Origin: Trema orientale
Lineage: Eukaryota; Streptophyta; Magnoliopsida; Rosales; Cannabaceae
DNA: 64,000 nucleotides
Direction: 5' to 3'
NCBI GenBank assembly: GCA_002914845.1
Contig: JXTC01000010.1
Span: forward strand, 1,237,624 to 1,301,623
This document shows, piece after piece, positions 35,350-47,600 of this stretch (position 1 is its first letter; every line of letters starts with the position of its first letter). Below the pieces are notes generated by a model, which was given only the letters and a program-made list of their open reading frames with translations, had not been told where the DNA came from and did not search any database. The translations under genes and the position numbers were made by a program.

Positions 35350-36740
35350 TGATGCCCTATATATATAATGTCCAAGGTTAACTTTATAGTTCTTAGCACG
35401 TCTACATACATAAAGATAAAATAAGTACCAACTTACTGCCTGAACCTAGTTTTCTCTTTAACTAAAGTCCAAATTTTTCTGCTAGTTCTAGATCTATCAT
35501 TGAATACCCATAACCTCAGGATTAATGCCGAACAAAGTTGCGAAAAATCTTTGAATTATAAAAGTAAAGCGTTCCCAACGAAAGCTCTGAGAATGACTCT
35601 TCTGACATTTTCATGACTACTACACTGCACATCTTGTGAGATATTGCATAGCTCTAGCTACCTATATACTATAAGGGACTTTCTTAACTCTGAAAATCTG
35701 CTCTATAATACGAGTCTATCTATATACACTCATAGTGACTCCTACACTACCATACACAGGTTGAACCGTTGCTCTCACACGCATGTCATCTCTCGGAGCG
35801 TATACCTACGTCCACCAGTAACCTCAGGCTCGGATCTCTGGGAACCTCTGACTGTTTCTCAGTAGACTTCTCCTTCTACTATATAAGGCCAATAACATTT
35901 CCAAGTACTTAAACTAGAGTTTCTAGAGACTTGACTCAAATAATTTTTACTTATAGCTAGAGAACTCCTTTTTGTCGTGCAATGTACATATGGTAATGTG
36001 TTCTATAGGCAACACTATTTTTACCAATGTACTTACGTATGTTAATTAGAGTTGAGCCAATTTTGTAGACAAACACCATATATATATTGTATGATGACAA
36101 GGGCTCAGCTCACTGTAATTATAATTATTCAAGTTAAGTTTCTGAAAACTCTGGTTTAAGGTTGAAGTGTACTTGTTGGTCTTATATTGTAGATGGAGAT
36201 GTCTACTGAGAAACAGTCAGAGGGTTCCAAGAGATCTAAGAATGAGGTTACTAATGGACATAGATATATGCTTCAGGAGATGATGCCTTACTCTATGCAT
36301 GTGAGAGCAACGGCTCCACCTGTGTATAGTGGTGTGAAAGTCACTATGAGTGTATATAGATGGACATGTATTACAGAGCAAGATATTTAGGGTCTAGAAA
36401 ATCCCATATAATATAAGGGTAACTATAGCTACACAACATCTCATAAGATGTGCAGTGCAGTGGTGAAATCATCAGAAGAGTCATTCTTAGAGTTATCATT
36501 GGGAATGTTTTACTTTTATAATTCAAAGGTTTTTCGGAACTTAATTTGTTAGGAGTTATTGCTGAGGTTATTGGTATTCAGTGATACTTCCAAAATTAAT
36601 AGAATATATGGAATCTAGTTTAAGAGAGAACTAGGGTCAAGTACATAGTTGGAGAATTATGAGCACTTGCTTTTTTCTTTATATATGTAGAAGTGCTAAA
36701 AACTATATAATTAACTTTGGACATTACATATATAAGTTCA
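35350..36740. repeat. 1.4-kb imperfect inverted repeat, near-continuous arms
   Basis: The left arm (about 35350-36040) and the right arm (about 36045-36740) are reverse complements with substitutions and small gaps. Paired landmarks: ATAATGTCCAAGG at 35366 with CTTTGGACATTA at 36716; GCACATCTTGTGAG at 35627 with CTCATAAGATGTGC near 36442; CTCATAGTGAC at 35729 with GTCACTATGAG at 36341; TCTCAGTAGACTTCTCC at 35856 with GGAGATGTCTACTGAGA at 36195. The pairs share a centre near 36.04 kb, so almost no loop remains. An RNA crossing it would fold into a long hairpin. Confidence 0.8.
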
Positions 36741-36789
36741 TATTTAGTACACTGTATAAGGACTCTGTATTATATTAATTAAATATAAT

Positions 36790-37335
36790 ATTGTGTTTAG
36801 TTATGCCTTTATATTGTATTATTTAATACGACATCAAAATTTAATACAATACAGAGAGTATTATCTAATACATAATAAAAGGTCTGTATTATACTGTATT
36901 ATATAATTTTAACTTTAACATAACATTGTACAATACTCATTCTCCTTACTTTTTCTATTCTTAATTTTTCTCTCATCTCTTTCTCTCTTACATCACCTTA
37001 TCCTTTTCAAAAGTAGTATTTTTATAAATAAATTTTTAAAAGTGGTATTTTTCTAAATTTATATCAAAAAAGTGGTTTTTTTCGTAAATTAATTTTTTAA
37101 AAGTGGTAATTTTACTAGTGATATTTTCCTAAATATTTTTTGAAACTGGTATTTTTCTAAGTAAATTTTTAAAAATAATATTTTTCAAAATTAACTTTTT
37201 AATACAACATCTTAATACAAATGCAAACCAAACATAGTACTATAATAGAATAATACAATACAATACAATCCAATACAATACATCACAATACAATACAATA
37301 CAATACAATTCGGCATACCAAACATGGCCTAAGAT
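36790..37335. mobile_element. Candidate MITE ending in ATACAATACAATA repeats
   Basis: The left end TTGTGTTTAGTTATGCC then TATTGTATTAT and the right end TTCGGCATACCAAACATGGCC form inverted ends. Next to the right end is a (TACAA)n microsatellite at 37255-37312. AAAAGTGGTATTTTTCTAA words inside resemble family M blocks. It abuts the inverted repeat at 35350-36740. Confidence 0.45.
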
Positions 37336-37837
37336 GCTTATATCTGAGATCATTTGGATGCTATAATGCTTATTTAATATTAAGGTATGGTATATGGAAA
37401 TTCTAAACATGCGCTTTTGTTTATTGGAACAAATATACGCAAAATGATGCATAAAACGCATTGCCACCTTGTAGGAGAGTAACAAGGAGCCAAGCCCAGG
37501 CAGAAGGGTCCCAAGTTGAGGTCAATAAGTCTAAGATGGCCACAGCTAATAAAGTATCTGAGCTAGAAAGATGGTTCAATAATAAGCTGAGCTATTGCGA
37601 AAAAAGAAACAAGAAGTGAGAGTCAGAGAAGAAGCTAACACTCGCAAGCATTGAGTATGAGTCCTACTAGGTAGGAAGAATAAGAATCACTGTCACCTGT
37701 TCAACATAGAACAACCACATGTCTTATATGTGGAATAGTGAAATTTTGGTGCTACTTAGTGTCGCAAAAGATCCATAAAATGCGACAATTTTTTGTCGTT
37801 GTAGTATACTCTTGTTCTTGTATTATTTTACAAGGGT

Positions 37838-38272
37838 TGAAGCCCTGTGATGCCCTTAATATACTGGAGTCTACAACAAAATTTCTTGCTGAGTTTCATA
37901 AGGTCTTAGGCAGTCGGGTGAAAATTGAGGTGAAGCATAGCCCTAAGAGTGGCCAAATAATGGTGTGCTCACCACTAGTCGGGCTGATGATTTGAAGATG
38001 AACTCAGATACCTCTGTGTACATTGGATATAGTATTGGTTATTTAGGAGCACCTCAGTGTGGAGATAGCTTGTTGCTCTAATCGACTTCTGGTGTTTTCT
38101 CGCTTGAAAATAAAAATCACAGTCATTAGAAAAGGAATTCAACTCGCTCAGAGGATCAAAGTTGAGTTGTCTATAACTGATAACATTGCCTCAGGGGTAG
38201 TTTAGTATCTAAATGATCCCCAACCACTTGTTGAGAATGCTTTACTTTTTTCTGATGTTAAGATTTTATGAG
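37838..38272 (+). pseudogene. Gene fragment of unrecognised protein family
   Basis: After a possible AG acceptor the plus frame reads GLKPCDALNILESTTKFLAE and continues with HKVLGSRVKIEVKHSPKSGQ; after a shift it reads YLGAPQCGDSLLL, then a stop, then a shifted frame reading RLLVFSRLKIKITVIRKGIQ and ending LVENALLFSDVKIL before TGA. The composition is protein-like through three frame segments, which suggests a former exon that lost its frame by indels and a stop. I do not recognise the family. It could be a fragment carried by a transposon. Confidence 0.5.
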
Positions 38273-38279
38273 TAATGTT

Positions 38280-39239
38280 AATTATTTGATTATATTACAT
38301 TTCTAGAGATGAAAATAATATTGCCCACAAATTAGAGAACTCTGCTTTTAGTGTTCTAATAACATAAATCAAGTTAACTCTAGCCCTATGTTTATTTCTT
38401 GATTGTCTTGTTTTTGCAGACTTTGTTTAATGAAGGTCAGTATTCTCCCAATAAAAAATAAAAAAATTTCTCTGGAAATAATCAACTCGCTAAGGGAAAC
38501 ATAATTTTGTTATTAAATAAAAAAGTGGGATTCTCTTTCTATAGAAGATGCAGATTTTGCTGCTCTACATTTGTAAAAATATTAATTTGTAGGACATAAT
38601 CTAATATGTAAGAATTGTAATGATTTAAGAAAAATACTGTCTTGCTTTATTTTTACTTTTCAATTCTTCATGAATTTGCTTGATGACTTTGCTGTTCAGC
38701 ATTATGATTTTTTGTTAAATACCATTAAAAACATATGCAGATTCTTGTTATTGGTCACGGTGATTGTGGGTTGCGGTTCTTAGGGCCTAATTGTAACTTA
38801 TTATACTAAAAATGTCCAAAAACTACAATCTGAAGAAATAGCATACCTAACAACGAAAAGACCTACATTTAGGAAGAAAGCTTTCAGACATTTAGTTTTC
38901 CTTACACTTGACTAAGTAGAGAAGAAAATGAGCCGTTTATGTCTTACAAAGAATACATCACCTAAATTCGAAAAAGAAAGAAAACCCATCAATCCAATCA
39001 AATCCAATTTAATTCTCCGCCATAACCGAACCAAAATAAAAACAATGATCCAATGCTATTTAACATAACACAAGAAGAGCGCCAATAAAGTTTCTATAAA
39101 TGGTGTTGTAGCCCGCTGGAGTACAGATTGTGGCAAACTAAGCAAGCAAGTAAAACAAAATCAAGTACGACCATCTTGATGAGGCCCTCAAGTCGAATAG
39201 TCGTGCTTGATTCGGATTAGATTTGTAAAAACTCAGATT
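38280..39239. other. Possible further gene-fragment remnants, otherwise intergenic
   Basis: Sequences such as TTTTTGCAGACTTTG at 38412 and CATATGCAGATTCTTGTTA near 38733 look like acceptor sites followed by short coding-like stretches. I could not build an exon chain. Confidence 0.25.
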
Positions 39240-39900
39240 TTAAGAGGGTAAATTGGAAATTTTATTGATTTCTAGATTTAATAATACATAGTTGTATTTG
39301 AAAAAGTTTTTGAAAACAAGGATTAAAATGTAAATATTCGGAGGACTAAATTGAAAGAATTTTGAAAAATAAGGGACTATTGTGCAATTTTTAAAAATAT
39401 TGCACAGTCCCACGCAAGGTCACGTGGAGCTCCTCTTTTTATTCTCTTTTCTCTCTCTTCCTCCCTCGACCTCTCTCTTTTTTACTCTCAGACAATGTAA
39501 CCATCGAAGGAGCCAAGGACTGCCGGGCCGCCACCGGCCACCGTTCGGCCACAAGGACCACCGGCAGAGCTTTATCATGCTGCCAGCGACCAGCCGTCCA
39601 GCTCTTGGGCCACCTGAAGGCTCCATTTTCCAGAAAACAATATTTAAAGTTACGAAGGTTTTTGAATTTCTGATGTCGTTTCGGGCCGTTTCAAATCACG
39701 TTCTGAGGCTTGTTGGATTCGTATCGTCAAGAGAAATCTCCGGGTATCTATCTAGTGACTCCATTTTGCCTAGTTTAAAAGTTGCCATTGTTGAGTAGTT
39801 TAAGCTTCGAGATCAAGGGATGACTTTTGTTCAGACCATTGGATCGTATTTTTAATGTTATTTTTAGAATATACTCATGAAATGGTGAAGTTTGATATAT
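39240..39900 (-). repeat. LTR-like repeat family R, fragment, minus orientation
   Basis: Reverse-complemented, the blocks match copy 1 from about 24060 to 24720: the pyrimidine tract at 39430-39485 corresponds to the AGAGAGAGAG tract at 24500-24555, the GGCCGCCACCGGCC stretch to the GGTGGCCGG stretch, and ATACTCATGAAATGG to ATGTTTTCATGAGTACAT. The open frame at 39382-39798 is a product of this GC-rich repeat and is not a gene. Confidence 0.5.
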
Positions 39901-40330
39901 ATATATAAACTATATTTAGTGACTGACACGGAAAATGAGATTAGACGGCTCATATTTAACTCAATTTTGCATGCCACAGGTGAGATGTCTAAGTTATTGA
40001 TACGTATAAAATCTCCTCCAATGATGCTTAGCCACGTATTTCTTATGAATGAAGTCATGGTAGTGATTAATTTAGTCATGGCTCTATTATGTCTTGATAA
40101 TCATATAGTTATCTATGACTAATTAATATATTATACTTTAATCACAAAAATTTTACTAGTTCATAATTAGATGTTTCTTGACATATTGCATCATAATCAA
40201 TATAATAGAAAGTAAAAGGTAAGAATATCATGAATTATTAACAATCAGAAAAGACAGTGCGTTCACAAGCACGTATTATAAAATGATTTTGACATTATTG
40301 TTTTAAGATGAAAAATTTAACAAACTAAAC
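39901..40330. other. Intergenic, nothing recognised
   Basis: AT-rich DNA; the short frames on both strands here overlap and lack motifs. Confidence 0.35.
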
Positions 40331-40331
40331 T

Positions 40332-40530
40332 GATGGTCTGTTTAGCATGACTTTCAAAAGTCTTTTGGAGCTCAAAAGTCACTTTTGGATGTGTTTAGAT
40401 GAATTATCAAGAGGTCTTCTTTTAATTAGAAGATTTTTTTAATAAAACGTGGACTCACTAACTTTTCTAAGAAGTTCTTCTTAGACTTTACTTCAAAAAG
40501 TAAAATTTATCCCAAATGGGCCATAAATTA
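40332..40530. mobile_element. Candidate hAT-type MITE
   Basis: Left end GGTCTGTTTAGCATGACTTT and right end, reverse-complemented, GGCCCATTTGGGATAAATTT. CAAAAGTCTTTTGGAGC and AAAAGTCACTTTTGG on the left mirror AAGTTCTTCTTAGACTTTA-type words on the right. The length of about 200 bases fits a non-autonomous element; the inverted repeats are imperfect. Confidence 0.4.
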
Positions 40531-41568
40531 TTCCAATAATATGCCAAATAAATATCGACTTATCTTTGTTATTTTATAAGTATCGAGATTTAACACATTA
40601 ACAAATGCACTGTTGTATAAATTTTACTTAAATTATTTCATCTAACACTATGTGGTACATCTCTTAGTGAAATTACAAAAGTAAAACAAAATGTTAGATT
40701 CTTTCTAAACGTAGAAAAACAAAATAAAATGAACTGCTAGCCTGCAATTACTAGTATATACAGAAAATTAGAATGTAAGAAGAGTCACTTTATGAAAAAA
40801 GTTTTAAACTTAAATAGTGTTGAAATCCTGAAATATTCGTTAGCAAAATGAAAAAAAGAAAACATTATAGTTAGATGGTCCTTTAACAAATAGATCAAGG
40901 GTCAAGGGTCAAGGGTGATTAATTGGTCTCAAGTTTACTATCTACCTAAGAAACGATTTATTTTTTATTACACGCTTATATAACTCTATTCAATACTTAA
41001 ACAATGCTTCTCACTTGAGCTAGATGATAGAGCCTTTCTATTTTTGCGTATATAGTATATATATTTCATTGTGGGTTGGAATTATTAGAATAACTTTATC
41101 CTACATTGATTTTTATTATAATTATGGAAGCAACCTTATATTTATAAGGTTATAAGGATCATATTTTTTCATTCTCAAACGATGTAGAATTCCTAAGCTA
41201 ACAGGTGAATCTATATATGTATAACAAAAATAGGCACTTTTCTTATCCCTTTCTTCTTTCTGTGGCTAGTCTTTCTTTCCCTTTTTTTCCCCAATGTCAC
41301 CTCTAATAAACACCCTATTGGATACTACATTAAGTATTTTATTACAAACCTTGTAATGTCCAAATAAATTGTTTATCGGCAAAATATTATAACTAATAAT
41401 TGTGATTAGTTTAATTAATTTTAAATTAATTAATTTAAATTTATGGAGAGATAAGTTTGAATTTATGCAGAGATAAGTTTTTCAATTAATTCAAATTGTG
41501 AATTTAAAATAGCAATTATTATATAATTGCATAATACAAAATTAGGAAAGTAGTGAAAAACTAAAATA
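40531..41568. other. Intergenic with short tandem words
   Basis: Contains three units of TCAAGGG at 40903-40925 and a doubled block around GAATTTATGCAGAGATAAG near 41435-41480. No gene seen. Confidence 0.4.
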
Positions 41569-41576
41569 CTCTTTAT

Positions 41577-42144
41577 TAGGGCTGGCAATTCGTGTTATCG
41601 TGTCGTGTTCGGGTCGACACGATTACGACACGACACGATAACACCTAACCCGAACACGACACGATTAATAAACGTGTCAAAAATTTAAACCCGAACACGA
41701 CACGATTAATATACGTGTAACACGACACGACACGTGTAACCCGTTTAATAAACGTGTCATGTGTCATATTATGACCCGTTTGACACGATTATTCAAAATT
41801 GACACGATTATTCTAATTTAACACGATTATGCACTACTTAATTTAATTTTACTCCAATAAATATGCTTAGAATTAATCAAAATCACGTTTAATATATTAA
41901 AATATTAATAAATGTGTCGTATTAGTGTCGTGTTGACACGACACGAAAACGACACGTTTAATTAAACGGGTTACACGGGTCATTTTCGGGTTAAGCGGGT
42001 TGACCCGAAACCCACCCGTTTATTATACGTGTTACACGTGTCAACCCGAAATTGACACAAAAATTAAATGGGTCACCCAAACCCGTTTATTTCGTGTCGT
42101 TTTCGAGTCGTATCGTCGTGTCGTGTAGAAAATTACCAGCCCTA
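41577..42144. mobile_element. hAT-type foldback element with 8-bp target repeat
   Basis: Ends TAGGGCTGGCAATTCGTG and, reversed, TAGGGCTGGTAATTTTC. The interior is full of CGTGTCGTGTT and its complement AACACGACACG, so it can fold over most of its 568 bases. It is flanked by CTCTTTAT (41569-41576) and CTCTTAAT (42145-42152), an 8-bp duplication with one mismatch, as expected for hAT transposition. It has no coding, so it moved by a transposase in trans. Confidence 0.8.
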
Positions 42145-42289
42145 CTCTTAATCAAAGAATGTAACACGCCAACCATAGGGAATTTCATAATAAAATCTGG
42201 ATGTTGTGGCTTCTTGTAACTGTAGTGCCTTCTTTTAGATATAACCACTGAACTATTTGCTAATCTTAAGCTGTTAGCCTAATTACAGA

Positions 42290-44306
42290 CACACCGCAAG
42301 GACACAGTTCACAACAAGTAATATAGAAAAGATTAAAAGTATTGTCCCACAGAGACATGTAACTTATAAGTGCTAATTACTAACCAAGCATAGTTTACAA
42401 TTTTTCCAAACAAAATACAGAGAATTAACTAGAATAACTCTAAATTAGTAAACAATATAATAAGCAATAAAAATATAAAATAAACGTAGACACTAAAACT
42501 TAAGAACCGAGGTGTCAAACTTGGAAGCAATCAATTGAATGTGGGACCTAGGCCTATAATCTACCCTTTAACTCATTTAATTACTAATTCTCCTCTTAAA
42601 TTAACTAATCCATTAGAGTTGTCGACCAAGAATACTAATGTATCTAAGAAGCCTTTTTCGAGTGCAAAATGGAACTACCTAGACAATATAATATAACACA
42701 TTATCCGTAAAATGAATTGAACAAGGTTTATTAAGATTAAGTTCTCAAAATGAAATAGTCACATTAGTATATTCCTATCTTATACAAACTTACCCAAAAT
42801 TAGGCAATCTTATATTGTTTTACCTACATCTAAATCTCTATTCTTTTTTCCAAATTCACAGAAATTTTGCTCAATAATCTATCTAGTAGCCATGTAAATA
42901 GAAGCAATTGGCGTAAGATAAAACAAACAACTTAACAATGGATTTCATTAATAAAAAAAATAGAAAACAAACAATTAGATTACATTCAAGCTTCACTTGT
43001 AACCCTAAGATTATGGGTTTAGCTCATATTCAATTCAAACAACCCAAAAAAAAAAAAAAAAATAGTAACTGTTCAACATCTTAAATTACATAAATTAAAG
43101 AGTAAAAGGAGAAAAATAGAATAAAAGCTCTATTGAAGCTCAATCTTCTACTCTAGCTCTTCAGTCCCCTTGATTCTTGATGTTTCTCTCTTAGACATAA
43201 CTTTTAAATGACTCTTGGTTGCTAGGATTTTCGTTCCAACCCAAAAGTGTGAAGAAATGCTATTTAAAGGAGCCTAAAAACTGGCTTTCAATTGCGTGCC
43301 AGGTGTTTAAGCATCAAATTTCCAGGAATTGACGCTGTGCGCCTTCATGTTTTGGCGCTGCAGTGCCAATTCAAATCATTTATGTTGCTCTAGATTAATG
43401 TTATGGTGCAAGGATTGGTGTTGTGGTGCCAACCCGATATTGGAGAATGGCACTGCGATTGCAGATAATGGCGCTGCAGCACTAAGCCTCGGATAGTTGG
43501 CCCATTTTCAGTGCATCTTGGGCGCCAAAAACAATAACTCTACTGCATTGCGGTACCAGTTTCTCAACTAGTTGTCCCGTTTTTGCTCTATATTAGTTTC
43601 AGATCACGATCTGCTAGGCTCAATAACTCCTTATCTGAAAATTAGAGGTGTTCATCTGATCCAATCCACACTTTTTTAGTTTATGCACTAGGTGCGGATT
43701 TTGGATTTCTCATCCAATCCACATAAAATGTTTAAACCAATGCAATCCAATCTAATCCGTAAATGTATGAATTAGATCGGTTACTTTAGATCGGTTAGTT
43801 GGACTTGATAAATAAACTTTTAGAATTAGACTTCATATTATATTTTATCTTGGATTAATTAATTTTGGCACAAATTTAAGTATTTTTTACAAATTTGATC
43901 GATTATTGATGTTATATATGCATATAAATTAAATACAATATATTAAAATCTAAAATTAAACTTTATTTAAACACAAAATATTAAATAACATATATTTTAT
44001 TTAAAAATCTATATATTATGTGTAGATTGGATTGGATTGGTTACTTTTTAAGGTAAAAAGAAGTATCTGATCTGCAGAAGTACAGATTTCAATTTTTGGA
44101 TCCAATCGAATCCACACAAGTGTGGATATCCGCAATTTGCGGATTGAATAAGATTGGATCGTACAGATTGGATTGATTAGTACGAATTTTGAACACTCTT
44201 TCTGAAAATAGCACTAAAAAATCACAAAATGCATAAAACAATCTCAAAGACGAATAATTCTTAAGCACAAAAGGACAAAAAAAGTAAGTATGAAACACAC
44301 TTATCA
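42290..44306 (+). repeat. High-copy repeat family D, copy 2, with nested hAT element
   Basis: Starts with the block ACACCGCAAGGACACAG then CAAGTAATATAG and TATTGTCCCACAGAGA. It shares the middle block ATTAGAGTTGTCGACCAAGA with copy 3 (ACTAGAGTTATCAATCGAGA), has the GC-rich TTGGCGCTGCAGTGCC repeats at 43340-43490, and ends CACTTATCA as copy 1 does. A hAT-type element at 43642-44200 splits it. Confidence 0.55.
43642..44200. mobile_element. hAT-type foldback element with perfect 8-bp target repeat
   Basis: Left end TTAGAGGTGTTCATC, right end reversed AAGAGTGTTCAAAATTCG. Flanks are TCTGAAAA at 43634-43641 and again at 44201-44208, an exact 8-bp duplication. GATCCAATCCACAC and GTGTGGATTGGATC-like words inside make it largely self-complementary. 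It lies inside family D copy 2. Confidence 0.85.
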
Positions 44307-44631
44307 TAATCATAGTGGAAAGCTGGTCGAACTTGTATCCCTAAATTCTAAATAAAACATTAATATGTTCTTTATAGGTGGGTTTCCTTTAGTTACTTAA
44401 TAATCTATAGTTAAATTTTCTTCTAATAGATTCATCTTCAATTCTGTAAACAACAAATCAATGAGCATCCTAAACGATCTGTTAGTTGGTACTAGTACTC
44501 ATCTCTGTCTTAATCTCATGAAGTTTAAATAATTACATATATATTGTAATTATTTAAATGCATTAAATGTTCTTTTTTGGGCTGTAAAATTAACAAATTT
44601 GGGAGAAAATCGAGGAGAACTAGGTGCAACA

Positions 44632-47600
44632 TGTTAGGAATTATTAGCCCAAGATTGACTACTCAAGAGGGAGGAGTGAATTGGATTTTAAAACTTTTGC
44701 AATATTTTTCAACTATTTAAAATCATAGACTACTATTTTTAAACTTTGAAGCTAAATCAATAATAATAACAAATATTGTTCGGGGTCGGAGTTGTGCTCT
44801 GGATTAATTAATGTGACCTGTACTTAATTAAAATAAAACATAGTGTAATTGGATTAAACTGTTAGAATGCACAGCAGAAAGGGTCATCACAACACTTCCA
44901 CGTGTCGAAACAGGATAGGCGGTTGCAATAAGAACAACTCTTCTTACGTATCTTGACAGGATTGGCGGTTACAAGAATGACTCACTTAGTGTGCATGAGA
45001 GTAAAATAATATTAAAAGTTGACGGAGGCGAATAAACCGACCATATTGTCAACTAAAGACTAGAAGTAATATAATAATACAATAAATAAATAGACATGAA
45101 TTTAAATATTACTAGTTGACTGAGGCAAATAAACCGACCATGACGTCAACCAGAAGTTAGCAACAGAAATAAATTACAGAAAAATAAATAGTTAGAAACT
45201 GACGAAGGTGATACAGTCTATATGCCAATTTTAGTTAGTTAGAGGGGTTAGAATTCCGAGGCAATAAGTCCAGCCATATCATCGTAAATAATAATAAATA
45301 ACTAAAATCTAAATAAAGCGGTGTGACCGGTTGCAAGGGAAAACAACATAGATCACTAAATAAATACGCACAATAATTAAAAGGGGAGCAAAGCAACCGA
45401 TTGCACTTAAAGCAGCAATACAGATTACTTTACGGGGAAGAAGATACGTAGTAATTGATTGCATTTAGAGCAGCAATACAAATTACCCGCCAAGGTGGAG
45501 ATATAAGACAAATATATATATATGTATAAAAACATAGAGAGCACAAAACCTCGAACTTCTGCTACAGGCCAAGCACGGAGTTGTAGATAGTAGCTCGGTA
45601 CTCAAAGATCACTAAAATACACAAGTCAGAAACTGCACACAAAGAAAACTTGTTGTACAAGTTAGTAGAAAAAGTGACATAAAAATAATAGGATTATAAA
45701 AGATGGTATAAAACTAATTATTAGATAGAAAATGATATAAAGTGACTATTGGATCTAGAATATCTAAATAAATAAATATGGGCTTAAAAGTGGATATGCA
45801 AAAATACCTAAGTCTATAGAAGTATTTAGAGAAATATCAACAATGATAAACTTTTTTGCCGAATTCTAGACATGCATGAACACATATATATATATATAAT
45901 TATGTATATGGTTGTGTATTTATATGTATAAAAATCTATATATATACATGTAGGAATGGGAGATGTAAGCTTTGTTTTCACTAGAGACAAAAGAAAATAA
46001 TGACAATAAAATGATGAAGTTGACTACGGATTGAAGACAGCAAAGCTAAAAGAATGGTGATGGAGGATATTAATGGTAGTGGGAGAGATGGTAATATGGA
46101 TTGGACTTCTTCACTTGTTAGAGGAAAGGAGTCCATAACAGCCAAAATAAAGTTAATGGTTCACAAATTGATAAAGGAATATGTGTATAGATTGATGATA
46201 ATTGATTCTGTGTGTGAAGGAAATGATATGAGGAATTAATGCTAAGAGACAGAGAAAGGAAGCTGACAACCGAGAGATAATGGTGTGGTGTTGGATGATG
46301 ATTACAATCAAGCATAAGAGCAGAAGCAACAGAACAAAAGAAAAAAAGAAAGAGAGAGAGAGAGAGAGAACGGTTGAAAGGAAAATAAGAGAGAGAAAAC
46401 AGAGCTATTTTGTATTATTGAGCAAATGGGTTGCTTCTTGTCTTTACAAACGGTGGAAGACATGAAAACACCTCACAAGCTCTTCACACTTGACACCAAA
46501 GCATAATAGGTATCATTTGTACACAAGTTTATTATTAGACTTTTGACAAGTGGCTTGTGTGGTGTCACAAGTAGAGCTTGACACATGGCCCTATAGTATC
46601 GCGACACATGGCACTATGACAATGTGGCACAAATTTTTTGTTGACGTAGCATAAAATTGGCAGTCTTCCAATGAAAAATTGACACGTCAAATTTTCTTAA
46701 TTGACCACACATTGCACAATTAGCATATTATTTGTGACTTAATATTTTTAGTTAGTGACTAATTTTAAAAATTTTGTCACACCCAAAACAAATATATAAC
46801 AATAATATCAAGGCAATTAAGCACAACATATATCAAACACACAATCAAAAAGTTTGCATTAAAATAAAGAGTGTAGGGACAGAGAATATGCAAACTCGGT
46901 TTTTACGAGGTTCGACAAACACGATAGTTTGCCCACATCCCCAGCCCTCGGCAACTTGTTTTGAGCTTTCTACTATCGGACCAGGATTATGGGCTTGACC
47001 GACCCTTGTACAAACGGAGTGAATTCTTCTTGGGCACACCCTAGCCTTTACAATAGTCTTGACTCCAGCTTTATCACGCCTAACCTCGGATTATTTTGAC
47101 TCCGGTGCCAATCTCTCCTATACCGAGTAGTTTAGACAATGGTGCCAATCTCACCAATACACGGGTTGTTTGGATTCCGGTGGCAACCTCACCTATGCAC
47201 GGGTTGTTTATGACTCTGGTGCCAACCTTACCTAAATAGGGTTATTTATGGCTTTGGTGCCAATCTCACCTCAATTCAAATTGTTTTTCAGTAAAAGAGT
47301 GAACACACTCAAGAACTCTCCTCTCAAAACTAATAAATACACTTTTGTCTTAGGAGATTTGAGAATAATACAATATAAATGCTCTAAGATTGGCTCAATA
47401 TGATTTGAAAGTTAAAGTTGAGTGAAAGAGAGCTTTTGCACTTAGAAACTGATTGGAAATCAATGTAGGTTCATGTTATCTGGTTCTAAGTCGTCAAACT
47501 TGGCTCTATTTATAGATACATTCAAAAACTAGCCGTTTTCGACCATTACTGGCTGTCTACCAAAAAAGTGGTCGACCATTTTTACTAGCCGTTGGAATCT

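Noticed and set aside
35644..35865. 73-residue frame rich in Ser, Tyr and Thr
   Set aside because: It is the reverse complement image of the right arm of the inverted repeat, so it is a shadow frame.
36193..36390. 65-residue frame starting MEMSTEKQSEGSKRSK
   Set aside because: It is one arm of the large inverted repeat with no recognised domain; kept as a possible remnant under the inverted repeat and not called as a gene.
39382..39798. 138-residue open frame on the plus strand
   Set aside because: It falls in the GC-rich part of the family R repeat in reverse orientation; the same region in other copies is not open, and no domain is visible.
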